DNA from: Coremacera marginata
Lineage: Eukaryota; Arthropoda; Insecta; Diptera; Sciomyzidae
NCBI GenBank assembly: GCA_914767935.1
Contig: OU612043.1
Coordinates: 208,665,690-208,729,689 of the forward strand
Reading direction: 5' to 3'
DNA length: 64,000 nucleotides
Part shown: positions 11,301 to 22,400 of the stretch, piece by piece
Position numbering within the stretch: position 1 is the first letter of the stretch
Layout of the letters: each line of letters starts with the position of its first letter
The notes under the pieces: generated by a model
Databases searched by the model: none
Told to the model about the DNA's origin: nothing
What the model saw: only the letters and a program-made list of their open reading frames with translations
Translations under genes and position numbers: made by a program

Positions 11301-11415
11301 CCGGTTGTAAAACGATTTATAATTGTATGAGTATGCTTGGAGTAGCGTACGTTGGCCACTATCCAATACTTCTACAAACACCATAGCAAGCACGCTCTCC
11401 ACCACTATTAAATAG

Positions 11416-11452
11416 TATAAAAGCCTCCAAGTGACTCTCATTGGATTCAGTC
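11416..11452 (+). promoter_or_regulatory. GstD1 core promoter: TATA box and initiator
   Basis: TATAAAAG lies at 11416-11423 and an arthropod initiator TCAGTC at 11447-11452. The spacing of 33 bp from the first TATA base to the initiator A (11449) is that of a canonical insect core promoter. It is followed by a 5' exon ending at a consensus GTAAGT donor. Position and orientation assign it to GstD1. Confidence 0.8.
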
Positions 11453-11518
11453 GTTGTAGAAACTTACTGTGTACAGTATCATCTCTGGTCTAGCTTCTCA
11501 ATCAAAAAACAGGAAAAA
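11449..11518 (+). other. GstD1: GstD1 non-coding first exon
   Basis: Runs from the initiator A to the donor AAAAA|GTAAGTG at 11519. It has no ATG-initiated ORF of note. The 981-bp intron that follows (11519-12499) ends in a pyrimidine-rich TACTTTCAG acceptor 7 bp before the start codon. A single 5'-UTR intron is also found in Drosophila GstD1. Confidence 0.75.
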
Positions 11519-12170
11519 GTAAGTGTTTATTTTTGAAAGTGTAGCAATTAAAGGGATAAATAATAATGGGAAAGAAATGTGAATTTATGTATGACATCAT
11601 AGCATATACTTTTATTGAAAAATTAATGGTGCATAATTATAAAAATTTATAAAGTTTTTATTAAAAGAATAAAAGTGATGTTTATGCGTTCTATAGTTAG
11701 TCAACCATTTGAGATAAACTAAGAAACTAAAATTTGGTGGTTTGAGTTAACTGTACAAAACATGCATACATATGCAAATTTCGAAAAAAAACTGTTTAAT
11801 TTAATGAGAAAAGTCTTTATCATGAAAGAAAAGACAAGGTAGCCGGGACGGTTCTTTTGGCGATCATATTTTGTCAAAAATTGTATAAAGTAGAGAACGA
11901 AAAAAGTGAAAAACAACAATAAAAAGCAAAATATACAGGCAAATGACTATAAAGGGCTACCAAATTTCTTGTATCATGATCTTAATAAGAGAAGCGGAAG
12001 TTTATTTGCTCTGATAATAACAGAAAAAAGAGGCTCGTAGTCGTACTTAGATTTATTTGATAAATGTTAAAAAATGTTGAAATTCTCGTTGTGAAAACTT
12101 TGCGAAAAGAATTTATTCAAAATTTTCATTTTGAGTACTTTTTGTAACTGAGGAACTTTCACCAGATGTG

Positions 12171-12353
12171 CACTCAAAAAAAAAATCAACAAATAACTTT
12201 TGTTGGACGTATATTGATAAAAATTTGTCAAATCAACCTAGGTTTTTGTCAATATGAACAATTTTTATCAAATTGACAAAAACCTAGGTTGATTTGATAA
12301 ATTTTTGTCAATATACGTCCAACAAAAGTTTTTTGTTGATTTTTTTTTGAGTG
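12171..12353. mobile_element. Palindromic MITE in the GstD1 5'-UTR intron
   Basis: A 183-bp, nearly perfect palindrome starting CACTCAAAAA and ending TTTTTGAGTG, with arms of about 80-90 bp showing only a handful of mismatches around an AT-rich centre. It is flanked on both sides by TG. The element at 41744-43673 has similar CACTC/CACTG ends and CA on both sides, so the two may share a superfamily. It lies wholly within the intron and does not disturb the splice sites. Confidence 0.85.
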
Positions 12354-12506
12354 TGGCAACACAAGTAGGGTGTAAAGTGATTGTTAGAAGTAAATTTTTC
12401 TTATAGCTTCGACCATTTAAAATGTGTCTTATTGTAAAATAAAAAATACAATACAAAAAATACAGTTAACTTACTTTCCCCCCTTTATACTACTTTCAGC
12501 TTCATT

Positions 12507-13133
12507 ATGGATTTCTACTATTTGCCCGGTTCAGCTCCCTGTCGCTCGGTCATTATGGTGGCCAAGGCTCTAGGAATTGAGCTCAACAAGATTCTGACGA
12601 ATTTGCAAGCTGGCGATCACTTGAAGCCCGAGTTTTTGAAGATCAATCCACAACACGTCATTCCCACTTTGGTCGATAATGGTTTTGCACTCTGGGAGTC
12701 ACGCGCCATTTTGGTCTATCTGGCTGAGAAGTACGGCAAGAACGACTCACTCTTTCCCAAGTGTCCCAAGAAGCGCGCAGTGATCAACCAGCGCCTATAC
12801 TTTGACATGGGTACTCTATACAAGAGCTTTGCCGATTACTACTATCCAATCATCTTCACCAAGGCAGCCGCAGATCCTGAGATGTTCAAGAAAATGGAGA
12901 CTGCTTTTGATTTTTTGAACACTTTCTTGGAGGGCCATAACTATGTGGCTGGTGATGAGTTGACTGTGGCTGATATTTCCATTCTGGCTTCCGTCTCGAC
13001 CTTTGATGTTGCCGGTTTCGACATCAGCAAGTACCCTAATGTTGCCAAGTGGTACGCGCATGCTAAGAAAAATACACCCGGTGCCGATGAGAACTGGGAA
13101 GGTTGCTTGGAGTTCAAAAAATTCTTTGATTAA
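12507..13133 (+). CDS. GstD1: Glutathione S-transferase, delta class (GstD1-like)
   Basis: A complete 208-residue cytosolic enzyme that conjugates reduced glutathione to electrophiles; in flies GstD1 handles lipid peroxidation products and DDT-type insecticides. The N-terminal thioredoxin-fold domain (about residues 1-80) has MDFYYLPGSAPCRSVIM, with Ser9 as the expected catalytic residue, the cis-Pro in QHVIPTL and the ESRAI glutathione-binding motif. The all-helical C-terminal domain contains LYFDMGTLY and LTVADISILA. Length and sequence match Drosophila GstD1 closely throughout. The coding region is a single exon, starting at the first ATG 7 bp after the 5'-UTR acceptor. I see no other GST in the window, although fly GstD genes are usually clustered. 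It converges with the cadherin gene. Confidence 0.97.
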   Translation: MDFYYLPGSAPCRSVIMVAKALGIELNKILTNLQAGDHLKPEFLKINPQHVIPTLVDNGFALWESRAILVYLAEKYGKNDSLFPKCPKKRAVINQRLYFDMGTLYKSFADYYYPIIFTKAAADPEMFKKMETAFDFLNTFLEGHNYVAGDELTVADISILASVSTFDVAGFDISKYPNVAKWYAHAKKNTPGADENWEGCLEFKKFFD

Positions 13134-13273
13134 TTTTGAAGTAGTTGTAGCAGTAGTCCCTTGAAGTTTTTTCCCCCTATATTTTAATTTATAAGCACAA
13201 CGCATTGTTGTTGTCTCTTTCTTTTTCTATGTTTTAAGCAATGCAGTTAATTTTAAATATATTTGTGATTTAT

Positions 13274-13279
13274 AATAAA
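13274..13279 (+). terminator. GstD1: GstD1 poly(A) signal
   Basis: AATAAA 141 bp after the GstD1 stop, followed by a T-rich region near 13290-13305 that could be the downstream element. The opposing signal for the cadherin lies only about 40 bp further on. Confidence 0.7.
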
Positions 13280-13315
13280 AATTCACTAAATTTTTATATT
13301 TTCTCTGTTCTAATA

Positions 13316-13321
13316 TTTATT
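13316..13321 (-). terminator. Cad89D: Cadherin poly(A) signal
   Basis: TTTATT on the plus strand gives AATAAA on the minus strand, about 146 bp after the cadherin stop codon. With the GstD1 signal at 13274 the two 3' ends should meet or overlap near 13270-13320. Confidence 0.6.
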
Positions 13322-13466
13322 CTTAAGTAAACATTTAATCTAGAATTAACAGTTTTAAGTTTACAAATTCAATGCAGGTACTTAGCAGATAGCTATTGTT
13401 TTTTCTTGTAGATAATCCAATTATTGTAAAATGACTTTTTACAATTTTAGTAGCTTAAAAATTAGT

Positions 13467-16400
13467 TTAATATATCGAGTTGGACTTTCCGTAGTCAGTG
13501 GGACGTCGAAATGACTGCTCCAGATTGTGTAGACGCTCTTCCAGATCATTCATGGAGTTGCGCAACATATGTCCCCTAGGACGCAGTGATATTTGCGGCG
13601 AATTCTGCATAAGATCATCTTTAACGCCTGAGAATGAGTGTCTTACACACGAGCGTTTCTCGAACTGTGTGTTTTGATAAGCGTTTCGATGACGTTCACA
13701 CAAGATGTTGGCATTGTTGTGACAAAGTGATGCAGGCGACGCAGTGACAGCTTCAGAGTTTTTCAATGAATCTTCATAGTTGTCGCTGGGAGTGGTAGAA
13801 GAATGAATATGAGTTGGGGGCATGTTCAATATAAGAAGGTGTGACATGTTTGCGAATTTTTATTGCTAGAGTGCTCTCTATTGTCAACTCACCTGCTATC
13901 TGTAGCGCTCAGTTGATTATTTGTTTTGCTATTTTTGTTATTTTTATTGCAGCTGCTGTTATTATTATTATTATTGATGTTCCTTATCTTAGCCGCTGCC
14001 ACTTGCTCAATGGCGTGACGTGGACAAAGCAGTTCGCTGTGACTTCTCAGCTGATTCACGCCGTTCTTTTGCATTTTCTGTGAGTTGTTAAACGAGTCCG
14101 GCGAAGTCTCATACAATTCCCTATTGCTTAAAAACTCAACACCCGAATCTTGACCACTAGAGTGTAGCGAGAACATTGATGCCTCATAAGGATTCGTTGA
14201 GCTAAAAAAAAGAACCGTAGTGGACATAGGGACCACGTCAAATTGTATTGTCACTTACTGGTTGTTGACGGGTTGACATGCATTGTACTTCAATACAAAT
14301 GATGTAGGTTGTTCTGTATCCAAGGACACGGCTCGATTGACAGCCGCTTTAACTATCGATTTTGGCAACGGTACATCAATATATTCACGCGTACGCTGAC
14401 TGAAAGTGAAAAAAAATGTTATTATTTTAAAAGTTTTTATAATATATAAAAATAAAAACTTTAAAAATTTGTGAAGGGAACAATTAATACACAAACCATT
14501 GTTTGATAGTATAAAAAATGAAAGAATGGAATCTATTCTATTTCCATTTGAAAAATTTTAAAAAATTGCTTGTGCTTGACTGACAAAGCCTTAGTATGAA
14601 GAACTGGAGGAAAATCTTTCTACTAAAAAAGCAAATTAAAACGTATTAAATAAGCCAGCACTGTGAAAAACTTTCGAAAAAATTGTGTTTAAAGTTAAGC
14701 AATTAGTTTAAAGTTTGAACTTATCTAAGCTAGCTCTTTTTCAATATATGTAATTGATCTCAAATTTTTATTTACCATCGGCTTACAAAAATAAACAAGA
14801 GAATCAAAAAGAAAATAAGGAAAAAACACTGTTTCGTAAGTGCACACAGAATTTTTTTTTTTTGATATATATTTTGTGATAAATTTGCTGTTCGTGTTTT
14901 CATTTTTATATAATCGGGGCTGTTGTAAAAACCAATCAGAATTGGAACCGACAAATATTTCACTTAGGACACATGGATTCTGATTTGGCGGTATTAAATT
15001 CGAATCGGATTCGGTGGCCCCTAAGAGAAATATTGGCCGGTTTTTTTTTTGTAGATTTTTTAAAAGATTTTACGTTTAAAATAAAGCCACTTAGGGTGGA
15101 CGGTGGGCGTGGTTTTTGTTCGATTTGGACAAATATCATAGTGATGATATATATTAAATATCAAAGTCTATGTGCAAAATTTCAAGGCATTTCTTTAATT
15201 TGAGTAGATTTTTAAGATTTTACTTTTAAAATAAAGCCACTTTTGTATGGGAGGTAGGCGTGGTTTTCATCCGATTTGGTCCATTTTCGCACATGATGAA
15301 AAATAAACTTATATTTTGAATTTCAACGCGATAGCTTTAAAAGTTTAAAAGTGTGGCGGCCGTGGCGTAGTGGGTAGAGTGTGTGACTATTACGCCAGAG
15401 AACATAGGTTCGAATCCTCCATCCGACACAGAAAGTTTTTTCAATTGAATTAATTTTTCTGTTCGGCCGTCACCTCTCTGCAGACAATGGCAAACCTCAG
15501 AGAGTAAAAACTGCCATGAAAAGCTTCTTGAGAACATAAGCCGTTCAGAGTCGGCGTAAAACATGTAGGTCCAGTTCTCGATCATTTGTGTGCAAACATT
15601 TCACATCACACACAACACAATTGATCATAAGAAGCTCGGTCAAAGTCCTTTCAAGGGCTGAAATGGCCATTTCGTTTCGTTTTTAGCTTTAAAAGTTCGG
15701 CTGTAATCGTGTCGACAGACGGACACACGGAAATGTACTCTGGTGGTGATGCTGATCAAAAATATATATATTTTTCTATTCCTGCCACGCCTCCTTCTTG
15801 GCGTTACAAACGGAATGTCAAAGTTAATATATCCCTTACGCAGTAAGCGTTGGGGTATAAATATTCTAGCAATTCCAACAATTTTTTTATGTCTAATCTC
15901 TTAAATATGGCGTTTTGTGGAATACAAGTTAAGAAGTTAACAGCTTTTGATCAATGAAAATGTCAATATATAAATTAGCTCTCTGCTTGACTTACTCATT
16001 ATTGGCATGCTGCAAATTTTTTTGTTGATGGTGCTGATGATGATGATGATGATGCTGATGCTGATGATGTTGCTGAATGTGATGTTGATGTTGAAGTTGC
16101 AACTGCTGATCCATCTTCTGTGTTGCTACAACTGTAGCTGCTGCAGTTGATTGAGATGGAGCAGAAGAACAAATCGATTCTGGTTTTAAGGCACTGTTAG
16201 TCTGGTTAGACTTGGCACATTTATGTTGTTGACGACGACGATGTTTACGACAAGAATCACCACCAGTGTGTGCAATAGTATATGTGAGACCGGTTTCAGA
16301 TGAAGGAAACTCCTGTTGTGACCAAGTGCCGTCTCTGGTTACAAATGTAGGGCAATCGATGGCGTTGAAGTAGAAAAAGGAAAAAGTAGAATATAAAATA

Positions 16401-19400
16401 AATGAAGACATTATTGATGGATTGGCAAGCAATAAATAAAAAGAAGGAAAAGAGTTAAAAATAAGAAAAGAAAAAAAAAATGCCAAAGCGCCATTACAAA
16501 TAAGTCCAAAGTGTGTACTGTGTGTTTATGTGTCTGTTGCGTTATTTACAGTTATAAAATCAAGTCCGATATGGTGACTTATGTAGTGCTTGTGCAACAA
16601 TTAAACGCTGCCAACGCCAATTAAAGCTTTACTTGGAATGCTTATCGTCATTAGGTGGACTGGTTAATGACATGAGTGGTCTATTGTGCTTAGAGGGAGC
16701 TGGCGAATTTGACCTTAGTAACTCAGTTGTAAACACACACAAAAAAAAAAAAAAACGCACGTACTTTTTGCTTTACCACCTTGTATTACTTTATTGGTTA
16801 AAAATGAAGCTATTGTTGACTTAAGTCTAAATTTACGGCTATGGCTACTTAATGCTGAATGCAACAGCAGAAATCAGTCTCAAAAAATCAGTGCTGTGTT
16901 GTTGGTGTTTGTTAGTGTTGGTATAGGTATTGGTGTTGTCTTTACCGTTTCTGACGTAAGCATAAAAAACATAGCGCCGTCATGCCTGCTCCAAGAACAC
17001 AAAGCGCGATCAATATGATGCTGATTATCTCGATGCCGCTCATAAATGACGCAGACGACTGCGAATTGCGCGGCAGCTGTCCAAACTCTGCCAGCTCAAT
17101 AATTCGCGGCATAGGGCTGTAGCTTTTGTCTCCGAGCTTTTGTTGCTGTTGCAGTTGTAAGGCATCCAGCTGCAGGCCGGCCAGAGAGCTGCGAAGTGAA
17201 AGAGAAAAAGAGAGAAAAATAAATGCTCTTTAGTAGGGCGAAAAAAGCCGATCATGAGACAGAAATGTTAATTCTGGGTGGCTCGGGACATGATTTTTAG
17301 AAAAATCCTGAATTTTTGAAAAAAATGTATCGAATCTACTTAAATGTGAGCTAAGGAAAACGTACTCTTGTAGCTGATCCATCTCCATCATGGAATTGGT
17401 TCGGAAATCCACGGCATAGACGTAGGCATCGGTGCTGCAAAAGAAGCAAGTTAATAAAGTCCACTAAGGATCGTTAACGGACTTCACAACTTACGCCGGT
17501 TCCAGACCGCCCATGTGCGGTTCCAGCAGTCGCACCCTTAAATCCAACTGTATGGCTTCGCTCAGCAGTTGTGTTAGTGCGTCAATCTTCTGCTCCACCT
17601 CCAGAGGCATGCCCGCCAGCACAATTCGCACCTGACGTGCTTCATCGATTACATAGACAAACACATTCGCTATGCTGCTGCGTCCGTCATCGGCACCACT
17701 GCGATCTGTAGCCTTGACATCGAACCCATAGACACGTTCACCCATCGGCACATTTGCCACTAGGCGTATCTTGCCATTGCTCTCGTCAATGGCAAAGAGT
17801 TGGGCGTGTTCATTGAGCAATCGATAGCGTATCTCCGCGTTAAGGCCTTCATCATCATCTGTGGCCTCAACTGTAGTCACTGGATAGCCAAAAGTGGCTG
17901 CTCGTGGCACCACCGCAATAATGGGACGCCCATTTCCTTTGAACTTTGGTGGATTGTCGTTTTCATCAAGTACTTGAACTACAACACGACACTCGTTTAG
18001 TTCTAGACCCTCAATGCGTTCATCGACGACAGGATAGGCTATCTTTGTGTAGGTACGCGGCTCACGATTGGGTTTGTCGACACGCACACGCAATTTGTAA
18101 CGCATAACAATTTCCCGGTCGAAGCTCTTCAACGCATAAAGCATGCCACTCTTTACATCAATCTCAAAATGCGGCTTAGTTTCGCTCGTAATGACAGAAC
18201 CTTCTTCAAGATGTATTGACCAGCGATAGGTCTCCGACATAGCTTCGGTGGTCAGGTTTATCTGAATGAGTTCCGTGGGAGTCTCATTGTTCTCCATAAT
18301 CTGTACCTCGTAGTATTGATGTTGAAAGTAGGCGTTTACAACGGGTTCAAGTTTTTCTTCCACTTTGGGCATTGGCTCCGTAACGGCTTGTCCTTGAAGA
18401 TTAATAAGCACCACTGCAGTCGATGAGTGTACCGGGCTTCCCAAATCCGAAGCAACGACAGTAACATTCAGATGCTCATAGTCGTTGAAGCTCTTGAAGT
18501 TGGCCACCGTCTTTATGGTGCCATCTCTGGAGTCTATTTGAAAAATAGGCGAGTGCGTATTTAGGTGAAGCATTGAGTAGAGTACTAGACCATTGCCATT
18601 GCCTACGTAGTCCTTGTCTATGGCAGTCACTTGTTTCACAAACATGCCCGCACTTGTGCTTCGGTCTAGATAGGCTTTGTAAATGGGCAGCATTAAGCTG
18701 TCATCAGCTATGTCATCCATATACAATTCAGCTTTAGTCATGTCATCGTAGCCAATGAACTCCGGCTTGTTGTCGTTGATATCAAGCACATTCACTTCCA
18801 CATCTACCGAGCTGGACAATCTAAATAGTGAATCTGCATTATCCATGGCTACAACTTGGAAATTGTATTTTGCGCGAACTTCACGATCAAGAGATCCCTG
18901 AATTTTAATAACACCCGACCATGGCTTTATGGTAAAGGGCAGATCCGGCTCACTCAGGGAATAGGTGATGTTAGCATTCTCACCATAGTCCAAGTCTACA
19001 GCTAGTACTTGACCCAAAACACTGCCGTTGAAGGCACCTTCTTCGCTATCAAAGCTATACCAGGATTTCTTAAAGACTGGTGCATGATTATTAACATCGA
19101 TGACAGTGAAACGCAGGCAGGTTGTATCTTTCAAGCCATCAATATCGGTGGCACTTATATTCAGGAGTACATCTATTTTGGCTGCCAGCGGATAATTAAC
19201 CATTAGTTCACCACTCAGCTTATCAATGGCAAAGTGACGAGCACCTTGAGCCTTGCCTATAAACTGGAAACCTGCAGGGCGATCAACATGCTCGGTGGTA
19301 ATCTCATAGTGAACTTGAGCATTCCGGCCAAAGTCTTCATCGTTGGCCGTAACCTGGAGAACTTTTGTGGTGAGCGGTATATCTTCGAGTACAGCAAATA

Positions 19401-22400
19401 ATGGGCACTTGGGAGCAAGCATAACGTTGGCACGCGTTATGCGCAAGCGGGATCTATCCCGTGAGCGTGGCCTCAATCGCTGATGCATGTCCGCGAAAGC
19501 TGTGCTGTTGAAGGTGATTGCATCGTTGTTATATCTGGGTGAGCCTGGTATATGATAAGGTGGCAAGACCACCGTAGTGGGTAGAGATGAGAACGCTGAA
19601 GTGGAGCTCTCAACAAAGTAAATTTCCATATCAGTGGTGTACTCGCGTATCTCCACTTTGGAGTCCTTGAATACGGAAATTCGTTCGAATATCGGCGCAT
19701 TATCGTTGACATCGGCTACTAGTATGGTGAGAGTGGCGAACCCTGAGAGACCACCAGAGTCGACCGCTAGGATTTTTAGATTGTACAGCTGATCTTTCTC
19801 ACGATCCAAGGGTCGCTTACCCGTGTATGTTATGTGGAAATGCGGGCCCACACTGGTCTTAAGACTTGACTGCAACTCACTAAACTGCATTTCGTCGTTC
19901 CACTGCTCCGTTAGATTAAATATGTTGAAAATTTCCGGGCTGGGAAAACTGTGACGACTAAATTGGTTAGGCACGTCCATCGTATCATTGGTAAAAGTTA
20001 TGGTAAACATATCGCTATAATCTCCCTGCAGAACAACACGGAAATCTGCATTTTTGCCCTCATCTGCGTCGTTTATTTGAATGGGTTGGCTTAGCGAAAC
20101 TTCACTACCGGTCATGCTGTTCTCATTGATTAGGCCCACATAAGTCTGGCCATTGAAATGGGGTGCATTATCATTGACATCGTCAATTTGAACGTTTACT
20201 TGGTAAATGCCCGCACCGCTCATGTGACCCGTTGAATACTCCACAATGACTGTGAGATCGTAGCTGCTCTGTTGTTCACGATCGAGTGCAGTTAGAGTCA
20301 GTAGGGTGCCATCCTCGGTTATGGTAATCTTGTTGACCACTTCTTGTTGATTTGCTATGATATATCTGAGCTTAATGTTTGAGTCACCTATAAGGCGACG
20401 TGGAATGCGACGCTTTGGCTGCTGATGTTGATTACGGCTGTGAAAACGGGTACCAATTGTTGTCACATTGCTGGTTCCCTGAAGATCCCGAAAGGTGCCA
20501 AGGTCATTGTTCACCACGTTAATGCCATTCTTATAGAGCAGCTGGCCAATGACACCACCGGCCAGATTCTCCTCAATGTGAAATTTGATTATATTCATGT
20601 TGATTTCCCTAGAATTGGAAGGAAAACAAGGTATGAACGGGGAAGTTCGAATAATTTGAGAATAGTGCAAATATACTCGATAACTGGACGTAGTGGTATT
20701 CTATTCTCCGGTTTGTTTACTACGTGTATGGTGACATTCGTGATAAGGACGCCCTCGTCGGCAAGTTCTGACGTTGGTATTGTGGTCAAAGGCTGGTTGC
20801 TACGCGACATCAGCAATGTTTGGGAGGAGTTCGCAAAGAGCTAGTGATAGAGTAAAACGTATATTAAGAATCTAACTTAAGAATTGGTTTCTTTGAGTGC
20901 CTACATAATTTGCCACTGCCTCAAAGTGGTACATCTTGCGCGTAAATTCCTGTAGCTCGCGTATGACCGTTATAATGCCCGAACGTTCCTCAATGGCAAA
21001 AGGAACACCCTCCGAATAGGTATGGAGCAAGTCATACATTATTTCCTCTTCGCCATCATTGATCAATGTAGTGCGAACTTGACCCACCGAAGTGCCCAAG
21101 GGTGCATTGAAACCAACCCAAAACTCATAAGGAGCACCCACAAAGTCAATAGCCTGTTCGTCAATGGTGGCATAAACCTCGATCGTAATCACTGCCAGGG
21201 AAAAACGACGTTCTGAAGGATTTGTGGGCTGTAAGGAGTGTAAAAACTAGTTTCTTATATATTTTAGTATTGTATTTGTACCCACCTGATCGCTGGCTTC
21301 CACAAACACTGCAATGCGTCCTCTGCGCAAGGGGCCAGAGACGTAAATTGAGCCATTCTTGCTGTCAAGCTGGAATGGCACATAGCCACTGCCCTTAGGT
21401 CTTTGTAGGTCATAGAATAGTATGCCATTGGGACCTTCGTCTGGATCCAAAGCAACAACTTGACCAATTTTTTGGCCAATTGGCGACGTGACTGCCACTT
21501 TGAACTCGTATAAGTTGCCGCCTTCAAACTTCGGTGTATTGTCGTTGGTATCTAGCAGCGTGATTTCAACCTTAACTGAGCTTGGTGCAATCTTTTGCAA
21601 ATTTTTGTCCGCTAGAAATGGGGCATTCCTTTCGAGCGCTTCCACTGCCAGATGTATAGATTTGCGCTTCTCGCGATCGAGCAGACGATCATCACGTACC
21701 GTTATCCAGCCAGAGCGTGAGTCAATGCGAAAGGCACCAGCTGAAGATGATTCCTCAATTAAGTTATAGAGGAATTCAGAGTTTTCACCCTGATCACGGT
21801 CAACAGCATTTACCTGCAGCACACTAAAACCTGTGGGAAGATTCTCCACAATCGAAATATTATAGAAGTCGGCTTCAAACTCGGGCACGTTGTCGTTCAA
21901 ATCGAGTATCTCTACTTCAATTCTGCGAAATGGTCAACAAAGAAGTGTTTATTGTACAAATATTGGAAAAGACAATATGACACTTACCTGGCTAGAGCCT
22001 TCTTTAAAGGATTTTCTTTCTGACGCGCTTCAATTTGCAGCACAAACGTATTACCGGGCAGGCTTTCCTCCTCCAAATCAACTTCTTTCTGCAAATAAAT
22101 GATGCCATTGTTGGGATTGACTCTAAACAGCTTACGTTCGTTGCCCGATATAATTTCGTAGATTAAAGTGGCATTCAATGAGTCTTGATCATATGCCATG
22201 ATAGGTGGCGAGAAGTAGAGTGGTATGCGAACTGGTATGCCCTACGCAGAGAATAGTAATTGGAGCTATTGTAGAAAAGCAATCTCTACTTACCGTCATT
22301 TGATGAAATTCGTTGATTTTGGTGCGGTAAACACCCTCGGTGAATTTTGGCGGCAAATCATCTACATCGCGTACGTTTATGGTGATGGTTGTGTTTACTT

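Larger units (their letters stand above)
13467..16713 (-). other. Cad89D: Cadherin cytoplasmic-tail exons
   Basis: Five exons encode the tail. The first (16713-16633) is Pro/Ser-rich (SNSPAPSKHNRPLMSL). The second (16334-15996) has a basic KHRRRQQHK stretch and ends in a His/Gln tract coded by CAT/CAC/CAG triplets near 16030-16110. The fourth (14201-13893) has an Asn-rich run near 13945-13980. The last ends MNDLEERLHNLEQSFRRP, a short likely coiled coil or amphipathic helix, then SNSIY and the stop. The 1.6-kb intron 15995-14400 is the only long one here and carries transposon insertions. Confidence 0.85.

Noticed and set aside
12816..13205. 129-codon minus-strand ORF
   Set aside because: Shadow of the GstD1 coding region.
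15355..15425. tRNA gene on the plus strand
   Set aside because: It is the head of a repeated SINE with body, tail and target duplication; no good acceptor stem could be paired.
20425..20844. 139-codon plus-strand ORF
   Set aside because: Antisense to two cadherin exons and the intron between them.
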